A model generated the notes under the pieces. The model ran no database searches. It was not told the origin of the DNA and saw only the letters and a list, made by a program, of their open reading frames with translations. A stretch of DNA of 64,000 bases, from assembly GCF_900100395.1 (NCBI RefSeq), contig NZ_FNFB01000039.1, forward strand, positions 1-64,000. Direction: 5' to 3'. This document shows, one piece after another, positions 17,873 to 25,765 of the stretch; position 1 is the stretch's first letter, and each line of letters opens with the position of its first letter. Both the position numbers and the translations under genes were made by a program. The DNA comes from Nonomuraea maritima. GTDB taxonomy: Bacteria; Actinomycetota; Actinomycetes; Streptosporangiales; Streptosporangiaceae.

Positions 17873-18010
17873 GACTACGCCTCCGGATGTCGCAACACGG
17901 ATCACCACCGTCTCCCTCCCCCGTTGACCTGCGCAAGCACTTGGCTCCGAACTAACATTCCTCAACACTTACGTGTCATAATTTGGTGGAATCTGTTGGA
18001 AGGAGCGGGT

Positions 18011-18790
18011 GTGCTCGCACAGCAGCGGCAGCAGGCGATCCTCGAACGCGTACGCAGCCACGGGGGTGTCCGCGTGGCCGATCTCGTTCGCGAGCTCGGC
18101 GTCTCCGACATGACCATCCGCCGCGACCTCGAGGTGCTGGCCGAACGCGGGCTGGTGGAGAAGGTCCACGGCGGCGCGACCGCCCTCGGCCCCGGCTCGA
18201 CGGAGGAGCCGGGGTTCACCGCGAAGTCGGCACTCCAGCAGCAGGAGAAAGAGGCCATCGCCAGGGAGGCCGCCAAGCTCGTACGGCCTGGCACGGCCGT
18301 GGCACTGTCGGCAGGCACCACCATCTGGGCGCTGGCCCACCACCTGATCGGCGTGCCCGAGCTGACGGTGATCACCAACTCGATCCCCGTCGCCGAGGTG
18401 TTCCACCGCAATCCGCGTCCCGACCGCACGGTGGTGCTGACGGGCGGCGTACGCACGCCGTCGGACGCGCTGGTGGGGCCGGTGGCCGTGGCCGCGATCC
18501 GCCGGCTGCACGTCGACACGCTCTTCCTGGGCGTGCACGGGATGAGCGTGCGGGCCGGGTTCACCACTCCCAACCTGCTGGAGTCGGAGACCGACAGGGA
18601 GCTGGTGGCGGCCGCCCACCGGCTGGTCATCCCCGCCGACCACACCAAGTGGAACACCGTCGGCATCAGCACCATCGCCGAACTGAACGAGGCCGACGTG
18701 GTCATCAGCGACGCGAAGCTGGCCGAGGACGCACGCACCGAGCTGGCCGAACGGGCCGGAGAACTGATCATCGCGGAGGGCACGTCGTGA
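18011..18790 (+). CDS. DeoR-family transcriptional regulator
   Basis: 259-aa repressor. The N-terminal winged HTH (residues ~5-58) carries the DeoR signature VRVADLVRELGVSDMTIRRDL. The C-terminal DeoRC sugar-phosphate sensor domain includes GGATALGPG, SAGTTIWAL and VVISDAKL. The GTG start has AAGGAG 6 nt upstream. Its stop overlaps the galT start by 4 bp (GTGA), so it most likely controls galactose use in response to a sugar phosphate. Confidence 0.9.
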   Translation: MLAQQRQQAILERVRSHGGVRVADLVRELGVSDMTIRRDLEVLAERGLVEKVHGGATALGPGSTEEPGFTAKSALQQQEKEAIAREAAKLVRPGTAVALSAGTTIWALAHHLIGVPELTVITNSIPVAEVFHRNPRPDRTVVLTGGVRTPSDALVGPVAVAAIRRLHVDTLFLGVHGMSVRAGFTTPNLLESETDRELVAAAHRLVIPADHTKWNTVGISTIAELNEADVVISDAKLAEDARTELAERAGELIIAEGTS

Positions 18791-19866
18791 AGCGCACCAT
18801 CACCCACCTGGCCGACGGCCGAGAGCTGATCTACTTCGACAGGCGCGACGACGCCGATCGAAGCGCGATCGACTCTCGGGAGCTCGGTCCCCGGCCGGTG
18901 GCCTCGGAGCTGCGCTACGACCCGCTGACCGAGGAGTGGGTCGCGATCGCCGGCCACCGGCAGACGCGGACGTTCCTGCCGACCGGCGGCGCGGCCGAGT
19001 GCCCGCTGTGCCCGTCGACCGACACGCACGCGACGGAGATCCCGTCGCACGACTACGACGTGGTGGTGTTCGAGAACCGCTTCCCCTCTTTCTCCACGAA
19101 TTTCGGGACTTATCCGCCTGTGGGCGGGCTGAGCGAGGTTCGTCCTGGCGTGGGGCGGTGCGAGGTGGTGTGCTTCACCTCCGACCACTCGTCCTCCTTC
19201 TCCAAGCTGTCGGACGAGCAGGTGCGGCTGGTCATGGAGGCCTGGGCCGACCGTACCGCCGAGCTGTCCGCGATCGAGGGCGTGGAGCAGGTGTTCTGCT
19301 TCGAGAACCGGGGCGAGGAGATCGGCATCACGATCTCCCATCCGCACGGTCAGATCTACGCCTACCCGTACGTCACCCCGCGGACCAAGACGCAGCTCGG
19401 CGCCGCGAGCCGCTATCAGGGGCCGGGCAACCTGTTCGCCGACGTGCTGGCCGCCGAGCGGCAGGAGGGGACGCGCGTGGTCGCCGCCAACGAGCTGTGG
19501 ACGGCGTTCGTGCCGGCCGCCGCGCGCTGGCCGTTCGAGGTGCACTTCTACCCGCACCGCCAGGTGCCCGACCTGCCGGCGCTCACCGACGAGGAGCGTG
19601 CCGCGTTCGCGCCGCTGTACACGTCGGTGCTGCGGGCGTTCGACGGGCTGTTCGACCTCGTGATGCCGTACATCTCGGCCTGGCACCAGGCGCCCGTGCG
19701 GGAGGGGCGCGACCTGGCCTACCTGCACCTGGAGCTGTTCAGCATCAGGCGGGCGGCCAACAAGCTGAAGTATCTGGCGGGATCGGAGTCGGCGATGGGC
19801 GCCTTCGTGAACGACATCCGGCCGGAGGACGCGGCTCGCATGATTCGATCACAGATCGATCACTAA
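18787..19866 (+). CDS. galT: galactose-1-phosphate uridylyltransferase
   Basis: Leloir-pathway enzyme that exchanges UMP between UDP-glucose and galactose-1-phosphate. The catalytic HPH is in ISHPHGQIYAYP (~180); zinc-site cysteines are in AECPLCPS (~75-80); and ENRFPSF is the conserved HIT-fold motif. The length of 359 aa is normal. It starts at GTG inside the DeoR stop codon, so it is translationally coupled. No galK or galE is in this window. Confidence 0.95.
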   Translation: MKRTITHLADGRELIYFDRRDDADRSAIDSRELGPRPVASELRYDPLTEEWVAIAGHRQTRTFLPTGGAAECPLCPSTDTHATEIPSHDYDVVVFENRFPSFSTNFGTYPPVGGLSEVRPGVGRCEVVCFTSDHSSSFSKLSDEQVRLVMEAWADRTAELSAIEGVEQVFCFENRGEEIGITISHPHGQIYAYPYVTPRTKTQLGAASRYQGPGNLFADVLAAERQEGTRVVAANELWTAFVPAAARWPFEVHFYPHRQVPDLPALTDEERAAFAPLYTSVLRAFDGLFDLVMPYISAWHQAPVREGRDLAYLHLELFSIRRAANKLKYLAGSESAMGAFVNDIRPEDAARMIRSQIDH

Positions 19867-19937
19867 TAGATCTCTAGTTAGGGTCGCATTACTCGTGATC
19901 TACCACTAATATCCCCATATGCACCGACCGTAACGGT

Positions 19938-20070
19938 CGTCGCAGGCCTAATCCTGGGCGCGTCGCCCAGGAGCCGGGGACCCAACGTACCTCTGGGGTG
20001 AATCCACTTCGGTGGTAGGGACGCGCCTCCTACGCCCGAACCCGTCAGCTAACCCGGCCGGCAGAGGGAG
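19938..20070 (+). promoter_or_regulatory. c-di-AMP riboswitch (ydaO-yuaA type)
   Basis: Conserved blocks occur in order: AATCCTGGGCG...GCCCAGGAGCCGGGGACCC (about 19951-19983), GGGGTGAATCCA and the hairpin around TTCGGT (19995-20015), GTAGGGACG (20015-20023), and CGAACCCGTCAGCTAACCC (20037-20055). These are the core of the ydaO-yuaA element. In actinobacteria it sits before secreted wall-hydrolase genes, as here, 13-30 bp before the start codon, and c-di-AMP normally turns expression off. Boundaries are approximate. Confidence 0.92.
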
Positions 20071-20082
20071 AGGAACACCCCC

Positions 20083-21039
20083 GTGGCGGCTTCGTCCCCC
20101 GCGTCTTTCGCCCTTGGTCTCATCACCGCCGCCGCTCTGGTCGCCCTGCCTGCGACCCCGGCGGCGGCGGCGCCCAAACCGACCGAAGCCCAGCTCCGGG
20201 CCGAGCTCAAGCGGCTCAACTCCAAGGTCGACAAGCTCATCGAGACGTACAACCTCCAGCGGGTCGCGCTCGCCGAGGCCAAGGACGCCGCCGTGAAGGC
20301 CAAGGAGCGGCTGGCGACCGCCGAGCAGAAACTCGCCCTCGCCGAGGATCGGGTGGGCGAGATCGCCCGCCTGCGCTACCAGAACGGCGACCCGTCCGTC
20401 TTCGGCATGGTGCTGCCGACCAGCGCCTCCAAGGCGGCCCTGATCCAACAGCTCGCCGCCGAGCAGCAGGCCGTCGTGCTGAACGTGGCCAAGGCCCGCG
20501 ACGACCGCAAGCAGGCCAGCGAGGACGCGTCCGCGCTGGTCAAGGAGATCGGCGAGGACACCGTCGAGGTCGCCGAGCAGCGCGACGAGGCCAAGAAGGT
20601 CATCGCCGACATCCGCAAGAAGCTCGCCGACCTGGTGCCGTACGCGACCGGACGCAACTCCGACGGCTCCTGGGCGCCCGAGCTGCCCTCCGGGTCCGAC
20701 AACGTCACGCCCCGGACGCGGCTGATGCGGGCACAGCTGGAGAAGAACTTCGCGCTGCCGTTCACGGTGGGCTGCTTCCGCTCTGGCTCCAGCGGCGAGC
20801 ACCCGCTCGGACGGGCCTGCGACTTCATGATGAGTGCGGGCGGCTCGCTGCCCACCGGCGCCCACAACGCCCTGGGCGACCGCATCGCGGCCTGGGCCCT
20901 GCAGAACAAGGACAAGCTCGGGGTCAAGTACGTGATCTGGAAGCAGCGCATCAACATGGGCTCGGGCTGGCGCGCGATGGAGGATCGCGGCAGCATCACC
21001 GAGAACCACTACGACCACGTGCACATCTCGATGTACTGA
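20083..21039 (+). CDS. secreted coiled-coil cell-wall hydrolase-like protein
   Basis: 318 aa. Signal peptide at residues 1-30 (hydrophobic LITAAALVALPATPAAAAP), then a long Ala/Lys/Glu coiled coil (~35-185, EAQLRAELKRLNSKVDKL...). The C-terminal domain (~205-318) has HPLGRACDFMM and ENHYDHVHISMY, the metal-site pattern of the ARB_07466-like/M15-like fold. Similar coiled-coil plus hydrolase proteins remodel peptidoglycan, and riboswitch control by c-di-AMP fits. GTG start with GGAGAGG upstream. Its last codons form the attL repeat of an inserted element, which leaves the protein intact. Confidence 0.85.
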   Translation: MAASSPASFALGLITAAALVALPATPAAAAPKPTEAQLRAELKRLNSKVDKLIETYNLQRVALAEAKDAAVKAKERLATAEQKLALAEDRVGEIARLRYQNGDPSVFGMVLPTSASKAALIQQLAAEQQAVVLNVAKARDDRKQASEDASALVKEIGEDTVEVAEQRDEAKKVIADIRKKLADLVPYATGRNSDGSWAPELPSGSDNVTPRTRLMRAQLEKNFALPFTVGCFRSGSSGEHPLGRACDFMMSAGGSLPTGAHNALGDRIAAWALQNKDKLGVKYVIWKQRINMGSGWRAMEDRGSITENHYDHVHISMY

Positions 21040-21046
21040 GCCCGCA
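21025..21046 (+). repeat. attL-like 22-bp direct repeat
   Basis: A 22-bp sequence covering the last five codons and stop of the upstream gene plus 7 bp. It recurs exactly at 23269-23290 and flanking bases differ on both sides. It is placed as the integration site of the relic element. Confidence 0.8.
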
Positions 21047-21083
21047 CGTCGCCTACCTGCGTCTTCAGCCCCGACAAGGTGGC

Positions 21084-21345
21084 TCAGGGCACATCCAGGG
21101 CACGTGAGCGAACAGCCGGCCTCTTGGACCAAGCCTTTTCAACAGCCGCGCGCATACGGTCCTCACCTGAAGGCATGAGGTGCGTGTACGTCCGCAGAGT
21201 GACCTTGGATCGGCGTGCCCGAGGAACTCGGCAACAGCCTTGATGGACACACCGTCCTCCAGGGGCACCGAGGCGAAGTGATGCCGCAGCATGTGGGATT
21301 TCCACCTTCGCCAGAGCGGACTTCCAGGCGAAGCGGTTGAATCGT
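21084..21345 (-). pseudogene. tyrosine recombinase/integrase, C-terminal remnant
   Basis: The minus strand encodes pieces of a phage-type integrase in two frames. NRFNRFAWKSALAKV comes first, then (shifted) HMLRHHFASVPLEDGVSIKA and VAEFLGHADP, then (shifted back) VTLRTYTHLMPSGEDRMR. These contain the HxxR box and the catalytic Tyr of the family. Two indels, near 21295 and 21205, and loss of the N-terminal two thirds make it inactive. It lies directly inside attL, where active integrase genes usually sit. Confidence 0.8.
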
Positions 21346-21550
21346 TTGGGGCGATCACCGTTTTTGAGGGGTCGTGAAAATCAGCCGAGCAGTGTGTTGC
21401 TGCCCAGGGGAGAGCCTGCTTCCCTGGCGTTGAGGCGCATTGGCAGCGCACAGCATCAACCGACGCTTCCTTCAGCAGCCGTGATTGGCTGTGAGGCCGA
21501 AGGGAGCCAAGTCGAGAGCCATACCAGGTGAACGAACCTGAATCGGCGCT

Positions 21551-22105
21551 TCAAAGTTGCGGATCCGGCGCCGCGTCGTCCGCGTCGTACTCAGACTCAT
21601 GGACAAGCCCTGCAACAAAGGTTTCGAAATCGGAGGCGAGGACCGTGATTCGGTAACCCCACTCCTGGTCAACATGGACGAGGGTTGGCTTGCCAGGTGA
21701 GCGGTAGTCGAGGGCGATCATGTCATGGCCGGCCGAAGGACAATCTGCGATGTAGAGACCGATGTCGGGGTAGCCCCATTCCGCCACCCAAAACGCACTC
21801 CCAAACTCGCCGCACAGACTGAAGTCCGCAGTTCGACCGATCGAAGCCAGCGAGACCACGCCAATGTGGTCTTCGGCCCAGCTGGTTCGACTGGGCGCGG
21901 GGTGGGCGTCATGGGCAAACGTACCTCCGTTGTGTCGACGTGCCAGGTCGACGTACGCGGTGGGCAGTCGGTGTCCAAGCTGTGCCTCCACCGCTCGCAG
22001 GACCTCGTCTGTAAGAGGGTCCTCAAACGGGCCGGAGGGGTCGAAGACCGTTGAGGGATCGAGCATGCGCCGACGGTATTCGTTTGGCGTCAGTTCTGCG
22101 ATCAC
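21551..22105 (-). CDS. SMI1/KNR4 (SUKH) family protein
   Basis: 184-aa protein of the SUKH superfamily. Characteristic pieces are LTDEVLRAVEAQLGHRLP, AYVDLARRHNGGTF (the family's YxxLxxxxNGG) and a later WGYPDIGLYIADCPSAGHDMIALDY with a conserved acidic, aromatic C-terminal part. Many SUKH proteins neutralise polymorphic toxins. No toxin gene is adjacent, so this may be an orphan immunity protein carried by the relic element. Start is GTG. Confidence 0.85.
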   Translation of the reverse strand: MIAELTPNEYRRRMLDPSTVFDPSGPFEDPLTDEVLRAVEAQLGHRLPTAYVDLARRHNGGTFAHDAHPAPSRTSWAEDHIGVVSLASIGRTADFSLCGEFGSAFWVAEWGYPDIGLYIADCPSAGHDMIALDYRSPGKPTLVHVDQEWGYRITVLASDFETFVAGLVHESEYDADDAAPDPQL

Positions 22106-22260
22106 TTCCTACGCAACAGGTTGATCAAGGTGAGGTCGTGGTGGAGTGTGGATGCACCGAGCCCTACCGGATCTCGTGCGAGACCCTCGTAGCCTCTGAT
22201 CATTCCGAATGCGTTCCCAATGCGCCGTAAGCAGCCATGTGAGTGACTAAGCCCCACGGG

Positions 22261-23076
22261 TCAGCGCCAGTCGAACCAGGAACGGGGAAGGTGCTTACGG
22301 GCATTCTCCAAGGCCTTGGGCGTCCGTGCGCGGATGTTGATGTCCGCGACACTGCCTGGGCGGTGCCACCACGCATTGGCCCGCTCAACGCCTGGAGGTA
22401 ATTCTCCGCCGTTCGAATAGGGGCTGAGGCAGATCAGCAGGTCGTCGTCCGCGTACCATCGCGTGCCCGGCACACAGGGTGATGGCTCACGTGGATAGGC
22501 GGGGAAGGGGAGAGACCGGAACATCCGGTCCACAAGGGGAACCTCGTCCCGGAGAAGCTCACCCGACATGCCCAGGTCGCATTCGGCTTCATATGTGTTA
22601 TAGAGCGATTCGGTCAGGACGAGTTCGACGCAGTCCAGGGAGACCCGTTCCATCCACTCGAGCCCGCGGATGCCGTGATCCTCGCAGCCACAGTGGGGAA
22701 GGTGCACCACGGGTGGGTCGTCCAAGTGGAGATCGGCAAGCCGAACCCCGCATTGCCACACGCCTTGGTTCTCCACGTGATACGAGAGCAGGTTCCATGG
22801 CTCCCAGACTCCGAGATCCTCCAACGGCTGTAGCCGGTGCATGCTGCCGCAGAGATCCTTGCGTAGCCCGAAGAGTGCGTACGCTTCTCTCAGAGCGGTG
22901 GGGAGACGGAAACCGAGGCGTTCCTCAGCAGCGGCGAGCTCGGAACCGTCATAACCGTCGCCGTCTCGGATGGGGGCCGACCACGCCGCGGCGAAACGCC
23001 GGATGAACTCCCATGCTCCCCGCCGGTCCAGGGTTCCAGCCGCTAGCTCGGAGTGAAGATCAAACGCTCGTGGCAT
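22261..23076 (-). CDS. SMI1/KNR4 (SUKH)-like protein
   Basis: 271-aa protein with a SUKH-like core (LAAAEERLGFRLPTALREAYALFG at ~46-69, then MHRLQPLEDLGVWEPWNLLSY). A His/Cys-containing VVHLPHCGCEDHG segment follows. The C-terminal ~100 residues are not recognised. TACTAT lies 6 nt before the ATG with no Shine-Dalgarno. It is the second cargo gene of the relic element and may be another orphan immunity protein. Confidence 0.75.
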   Translation of the reverse strand: MPRAFDLHSELAAGTLDRRGAWEFIRRFAAAWSAPIRDGDGYDGSELAAAEERLGFRLPTALREAYALFGLRKDLCGSMHRLQPLEDLGVWEPWNLLSYHVENQGVWQCGVRLADLHLDDPPVVHLPHCGCEDHGIRGLEWMERVSLDCVELVLTESLYNTYEAECDLGMSGELLRDEVPLVDRMFRSLPFPAYPREPSPCVPGTRWYADDDLLICLSPYSNGGELPPGVERANAWWHRPGSVADINIRARTPKALENARKHLPRSWFDWR

Positions 23077-23268
23077 TCAGGAATAGTAGGGCTTGGGAAG
23101 CGGCGCCACAGCTTGTGCGAGACCGAGCTGCAGGCGTGGCCTGAGGGCACAGTCTGGGCACATGACATCGCGATCGGCCGCGAAATGCCGAGAACCACCG
23201 AGACGACCAACGCCAGGTCATCCAGGTGGTTCACGCGTTGCCCCAGGTCACGACCAAATGCTTACCAG

Positions 23269-23290
23269 ATCTCGATGTACTGAGCCCGCA
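23269..23290 (+). repeat. attR-like 22-bp direct repeat
   Basis: Exact second copy of the repeat at 21025-21046. Sequence to its right was probably the original downstream flank of the host gene before insertion. Confidence 0.8.
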
Positions 23291-23374
23291 GGCCGTCTGG
23301 CCGGCAAGGTCGCCCGACGCACGTGAGCCATCCGCGTGGCCCTCGCACCGCTGTCCGCATCGGCGGACGGGGTG

Positions 23375-23554
23375 CTAGGAACTGGAGGATCTGCTCCGGA
23401 CCGAGCTGTTGATCAGCGCGAACATCATCGCCGCGCCTGCCAGGAACACGGCTTTGACCGGGCTGTGCTGGAAGAGAAGGACAACGAGCGCGCCGACGAG
23501 ACTCGTCGCCACCGCCACCCAGATGATGCCCTCCGTCACGCTCTTCGCCTTCAC
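23375..23554 (-). CDS. small two-TM membrane protein (59 aa)
   Basis: GTG start with an AAGGGG box; alternative ATG at 23581 (68 aa). The product has two hydrophobic segments (VTEGIIWVAVATSLVGALVV and PVKAVFLAGAAMMFALI) and a basic, Ser-rich tail. Function unknown. It lies just outside the right end of the relic element. Confidence 0.5.
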   Translation of the reverse strand: MKAKSVTEGIIWVAVATSLVGALVVLLFQHSPVKAVFLAGAAMMFALINSSVRSRSSSS

Positions 23555-23581
23555 GGCTTCCCCTTCGCGTCCTGTGCTCAT

Positions 23582-23913
23582 CTCCACGGCCCTTGCACCA
23601 GCGCTGATCACGTCGGGCCGGGGGAAGAGGTGCCGTGTGGCTCGTCGTCGAAGCCAGGCCCCAGCGGGACAGCACCGCGCCGACCACACGACGCGGGCGC
23701 GTACCCGGCACGTCCGCAGCTTGATCGTCTCGCTGCACGCTACCGAGCGCACCTCGGGCTGTCCAGACAGGTCCGCCTCGCCGGGGGTGACCCCGATGCC
23801 CGGTTAATTGCGTGGCGACCGCCGAGCACTCCCCATTACCTTTCTGGTGGGCCTTCGGTGGGCTTCTCCATGGGTGCGAAGGGCGTGCCCGGCTATGTCG
23901 ATCGGAGATGCGG
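23582..23913. other. intergenic region without recognisable gene
   Basis: 330 bp between the small membrane protein and the VOC gene. All frames read Arg- or Pro-rich shadow sequence. No clear promoter, hairpin or repeat was seen beyond short GC-rich stems. Confidence 0.4.
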
Positions 23914-24630
23914 ATGACCAGTCAGCTTCATGCGCTCTGCTGGGACGCGCACGATCCCGCTCGGCTCGCGAGCTTCTGGGCCGGCCTCCTCGGCTGGGAG
24001 TCCACCGACGACTCCGGTGGCGGCGTCGCGATCCTGCCGAACGACGACACCGGGTTCCGCATCCGCTTCCTGGCGACCGATGAGCCGAAGACGCGCATGA
24101 ACCAGATGCACTTCGATCTGACCAGCACGTCCCTCGACGACCAGCAGCAGACGGTGGCGAGGGCTCTCGAGCTCGGTGGCCGGCACTGCGACGTCGGCCA
24201 GGGCCCGGAAGTTCGTCACGTCGTGCTCGCGGACCCCGAGGGCAACGAGTTCTGCGTCATCGAGTCGGACAACAAGTTCCTCGCCGAGTGCGGGTTCGTC
24301 GGAGCGCTCGCGTCCGACGGATCGCAGGAGGTCGGGTACTTCTGGAGCGCTGCGCTCGACTGGCCACTGGTCTGGGACCAGGACCAGGAGACCGCGATCC
24401 GCTCGCCGCACGGCGGGCCGAAGATCACCTGGGGCGGTCCTCCCTTCGCGCCGAAGACGGGGAAGAACCGGCTGCATTACGACCTCGCGCCCGACGGTGA
24501 TCAGCAGACCGAGGTCGACCGGCTCGTCTCCCTGGGGGCGAAGCGCATCGACTTCACCCACGGCGAACCGGGCTCGGTGGCCATGGCCGATCCCGACGGC
24601 AACGAGTTCTGCGTCATGGCCCCGCGCTAG
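23914..24630 (+). CDS. VOC (glyoxalase-fold) family protein, two-domain
   Basis: 238 aa made of two vicinal-oxygen-chelate modules: residues ~1-120 (LHALCWDAHDPARLASFWAGLLGW ... VLADPEGNEFCVIE) and ~125-238 (GYFWSAALDWPLVWDQDQETAIRSP ... MADPDGNEFCVMAP). The pattern is of the glyoxalase/bleomycin-resistance-like group common in actinomycetes. The substrate is unknown. The second of two nearby ATGs is chosen for its 6-nt spacing from GGAG. Confidence 0.88.
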   Translation: MTSQLHALCWDAHDPARLASFWAGLLGWESTDDSGGGVAILPNDDTGFRIRFLATDEPKTRMNQMHFDLTSTSLDDQQQTVARALELGGRHCDVGQGPEVRHVVLADPEGNEFCVIESDNKFLAECGFVGALASDGSQEVGYFWSAALDWPLVWDQDQETAIRSPHGGPKITWGGPPFAPKTGKNRLHYDLAPDGDQQTEVDRLVSLGAKRIDFTHGEPGSVAMADPDGNEFCVMAPR

Positions 24631-24648
24631 ACCGGCGTGTTCCCGCGG

Positions 24649-25674
24649 TCACACCAGGCCGCGGCGGCAGGCCTCGACGCCTGCCTGGAAGCGGGTGTCG
24701 GCCTTGAGCTCGTCCATGAGGGGACGCAGGCGGCGGCGGAGGCTGCGCGGGCTGAGGCCGAGCTGCCGGGCGATGGCGTCGTCCTTGAGCCCGGCCGACA
24801 GCAGCGCCAGCAGCCGGCGATCCTCCTGCCCGAGCTCCACCGGCCCCGCTCCCTCGTCCTCGCCGGCCTGATCGGCCGGGTCAGGCGCGACGTCACCGGA
24901 CGCCGGCTGCGGGTACATCGGAACGGCCTCCGCCCACAGCCGCTCGAACAGCTCGGCCAGGGCCACCACCATGGTCGACCCTCTGATCAGCACGCTGCGG
25001 TTCAGCGGCGGGTCGAGGTGCAGCGGCATGATCGCCTGCCGCCGGTCGATGAGCACCATCTTGAACGGCAGCCCCGCGAGGACCCGCGCCTCCTCGCCTG
25101 AGCTGAGCATGCGCTCCAGCTCGTCGAGCGCCCCCGGGTGCTGGAACGCCTCGGGCGCGTAGACGGTGCGATAGCGGACGCCCTCGCGGAGGCGGTCGCC
25201 CTGCAGCGGGTTGCGGTAGTCCAGCACGTACGGCGGCCGGTCGAAGATCAGGACCTCCTCCTCTGCCTCCTGCTGCAGCCGGACGTACCATCGGGCGAGC
25301 TCATCGGGCCCGGCCAGCACCTCGAACTGGCCACCGCCCTCCGGGTCCTGGCCGATCGCGCGAAAGGCGGCCTCCATCGCGTCGGCGGTGTCGGCGAGCC
25401 GGTTCAGGTCGCCCAGCACGCCCCTGGCCAGCGAACGCAGCGCGGTGCCCGGGTTCGTCGCCGTCCAGCGAGGCGACCGGCCCGACAGGCGGGTGACGAG
25501 GCCCTTGGCGCGGAGCCTGGTGAGCGAGGCCTGGACACGTCCCGAACTCTCCTGGCTTCTCCTGACGAGCTCCTGCAGCGTGATGCCGGGCGAGGCCAGC
25601 ACCGCACGGTAGACCCGCTCTTCGAACGCGGTGATGCCCACCACTTCCATCACCGCCGGGGCGTCGTCACGCAT
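24649..25674 (-). CDS. TrmB-type regulator with C-terminal LuxR-like HTH
   Basis: 341 aa with two DNA-binding modules. An N-terminal TrmB/winged HTH (~8-75: ITAFEERVYRAVLASPGITLQELVRRSQ...VQASLTRLRAKGLV) is followed by a phospholipase-D-like/effector-type middle (YVRLQQEAEEEVLIFDRPP, AGLPFKMVLIDRRQAIMPL). A C-terminal helix-turn-helix closes it (~295-335: LLALLSAGLKDDAIARQLGLSPRSLRRRL). It is divergent from the large S8 peptidase with only 91 bp between starts, so it likely controls that gene. Start codon uncertain (ATG 25674 or 25650). Confidence 0.8.
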   Translation of the reverse strand: MRDDAPAVMEVVGITAFEERVYRAVLASPGITLQELVRRSQESSGRVQASLTRLRAKGLVTRLSGRSPRWTATNPGTALRSLARGVLGDLNRLADTADAMEAAFRAIGQDPEGGGQFEVLAGPDELARWYVRLQQEAEEEVLIFDRPPYVLDYRNPLQGDRLREGVRYRTVYAPEAFQHPGALDELERMLSSGEEARVLAGLPFKMVLIDRRQAIMPLHLDPPLNRSVLIRGSTMVVALAELFERLWAEAVPMYPQPASGDVAPDPADQAGEDEGAGPVELGQEDRRLLALLSAGLKDDAIARQLGLSPRSLRRRLRPLMDELKADTRFQAGVEACRRGLV

Positions 25675-25727
25675 GCCTGCGATCCTGGCCGCAACCGGCG
25701 CGCGCCGCAACAGGCCACCGACTTTCC

Positions 25728-25757
25728 TTGTCGCCGAGGTACGCGCACCCATACAAA
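25728..25757 (+). promoter_or_regulatory. promoter of the S8 peptidase gene
   Basis: TTGTCG (25728-25733), an 18-bp spacer and TACAAA (25752-25757), followed by 8 nt and the GTG start. This implies a leaderless transcript. It overlaps the start region of the divergent regulator. Confidence 0.5.
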
Positions 25758-25765
25758 TCGGGGTC

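Larger units (their letters stand above)
21025..23290. mobile_element. relic integrative element with SUKH genes
   Basis: About 2.3 kb bounded by a perfect 22-bp direct repeat, integrated at the 3' end of the c-di-AMP-regulated gene. Next to the left repeat lies a frameshifted tyrosine integrase reading away from the host gene. The cargo is two SMI1/KNR4 (SUKH) proteins. Together these features are the classic structure of a site-specific island, here decayed to integrase remnant plus immunity-like cargo. No excisionase, replication or transfer gene remains. Confidence 0.75.

Noticed and set aside
21337..21531. Short plus-strand frame opposite the integrase remnant
   Set aside because: No start signal or similarity; it lies inside the decayed element.
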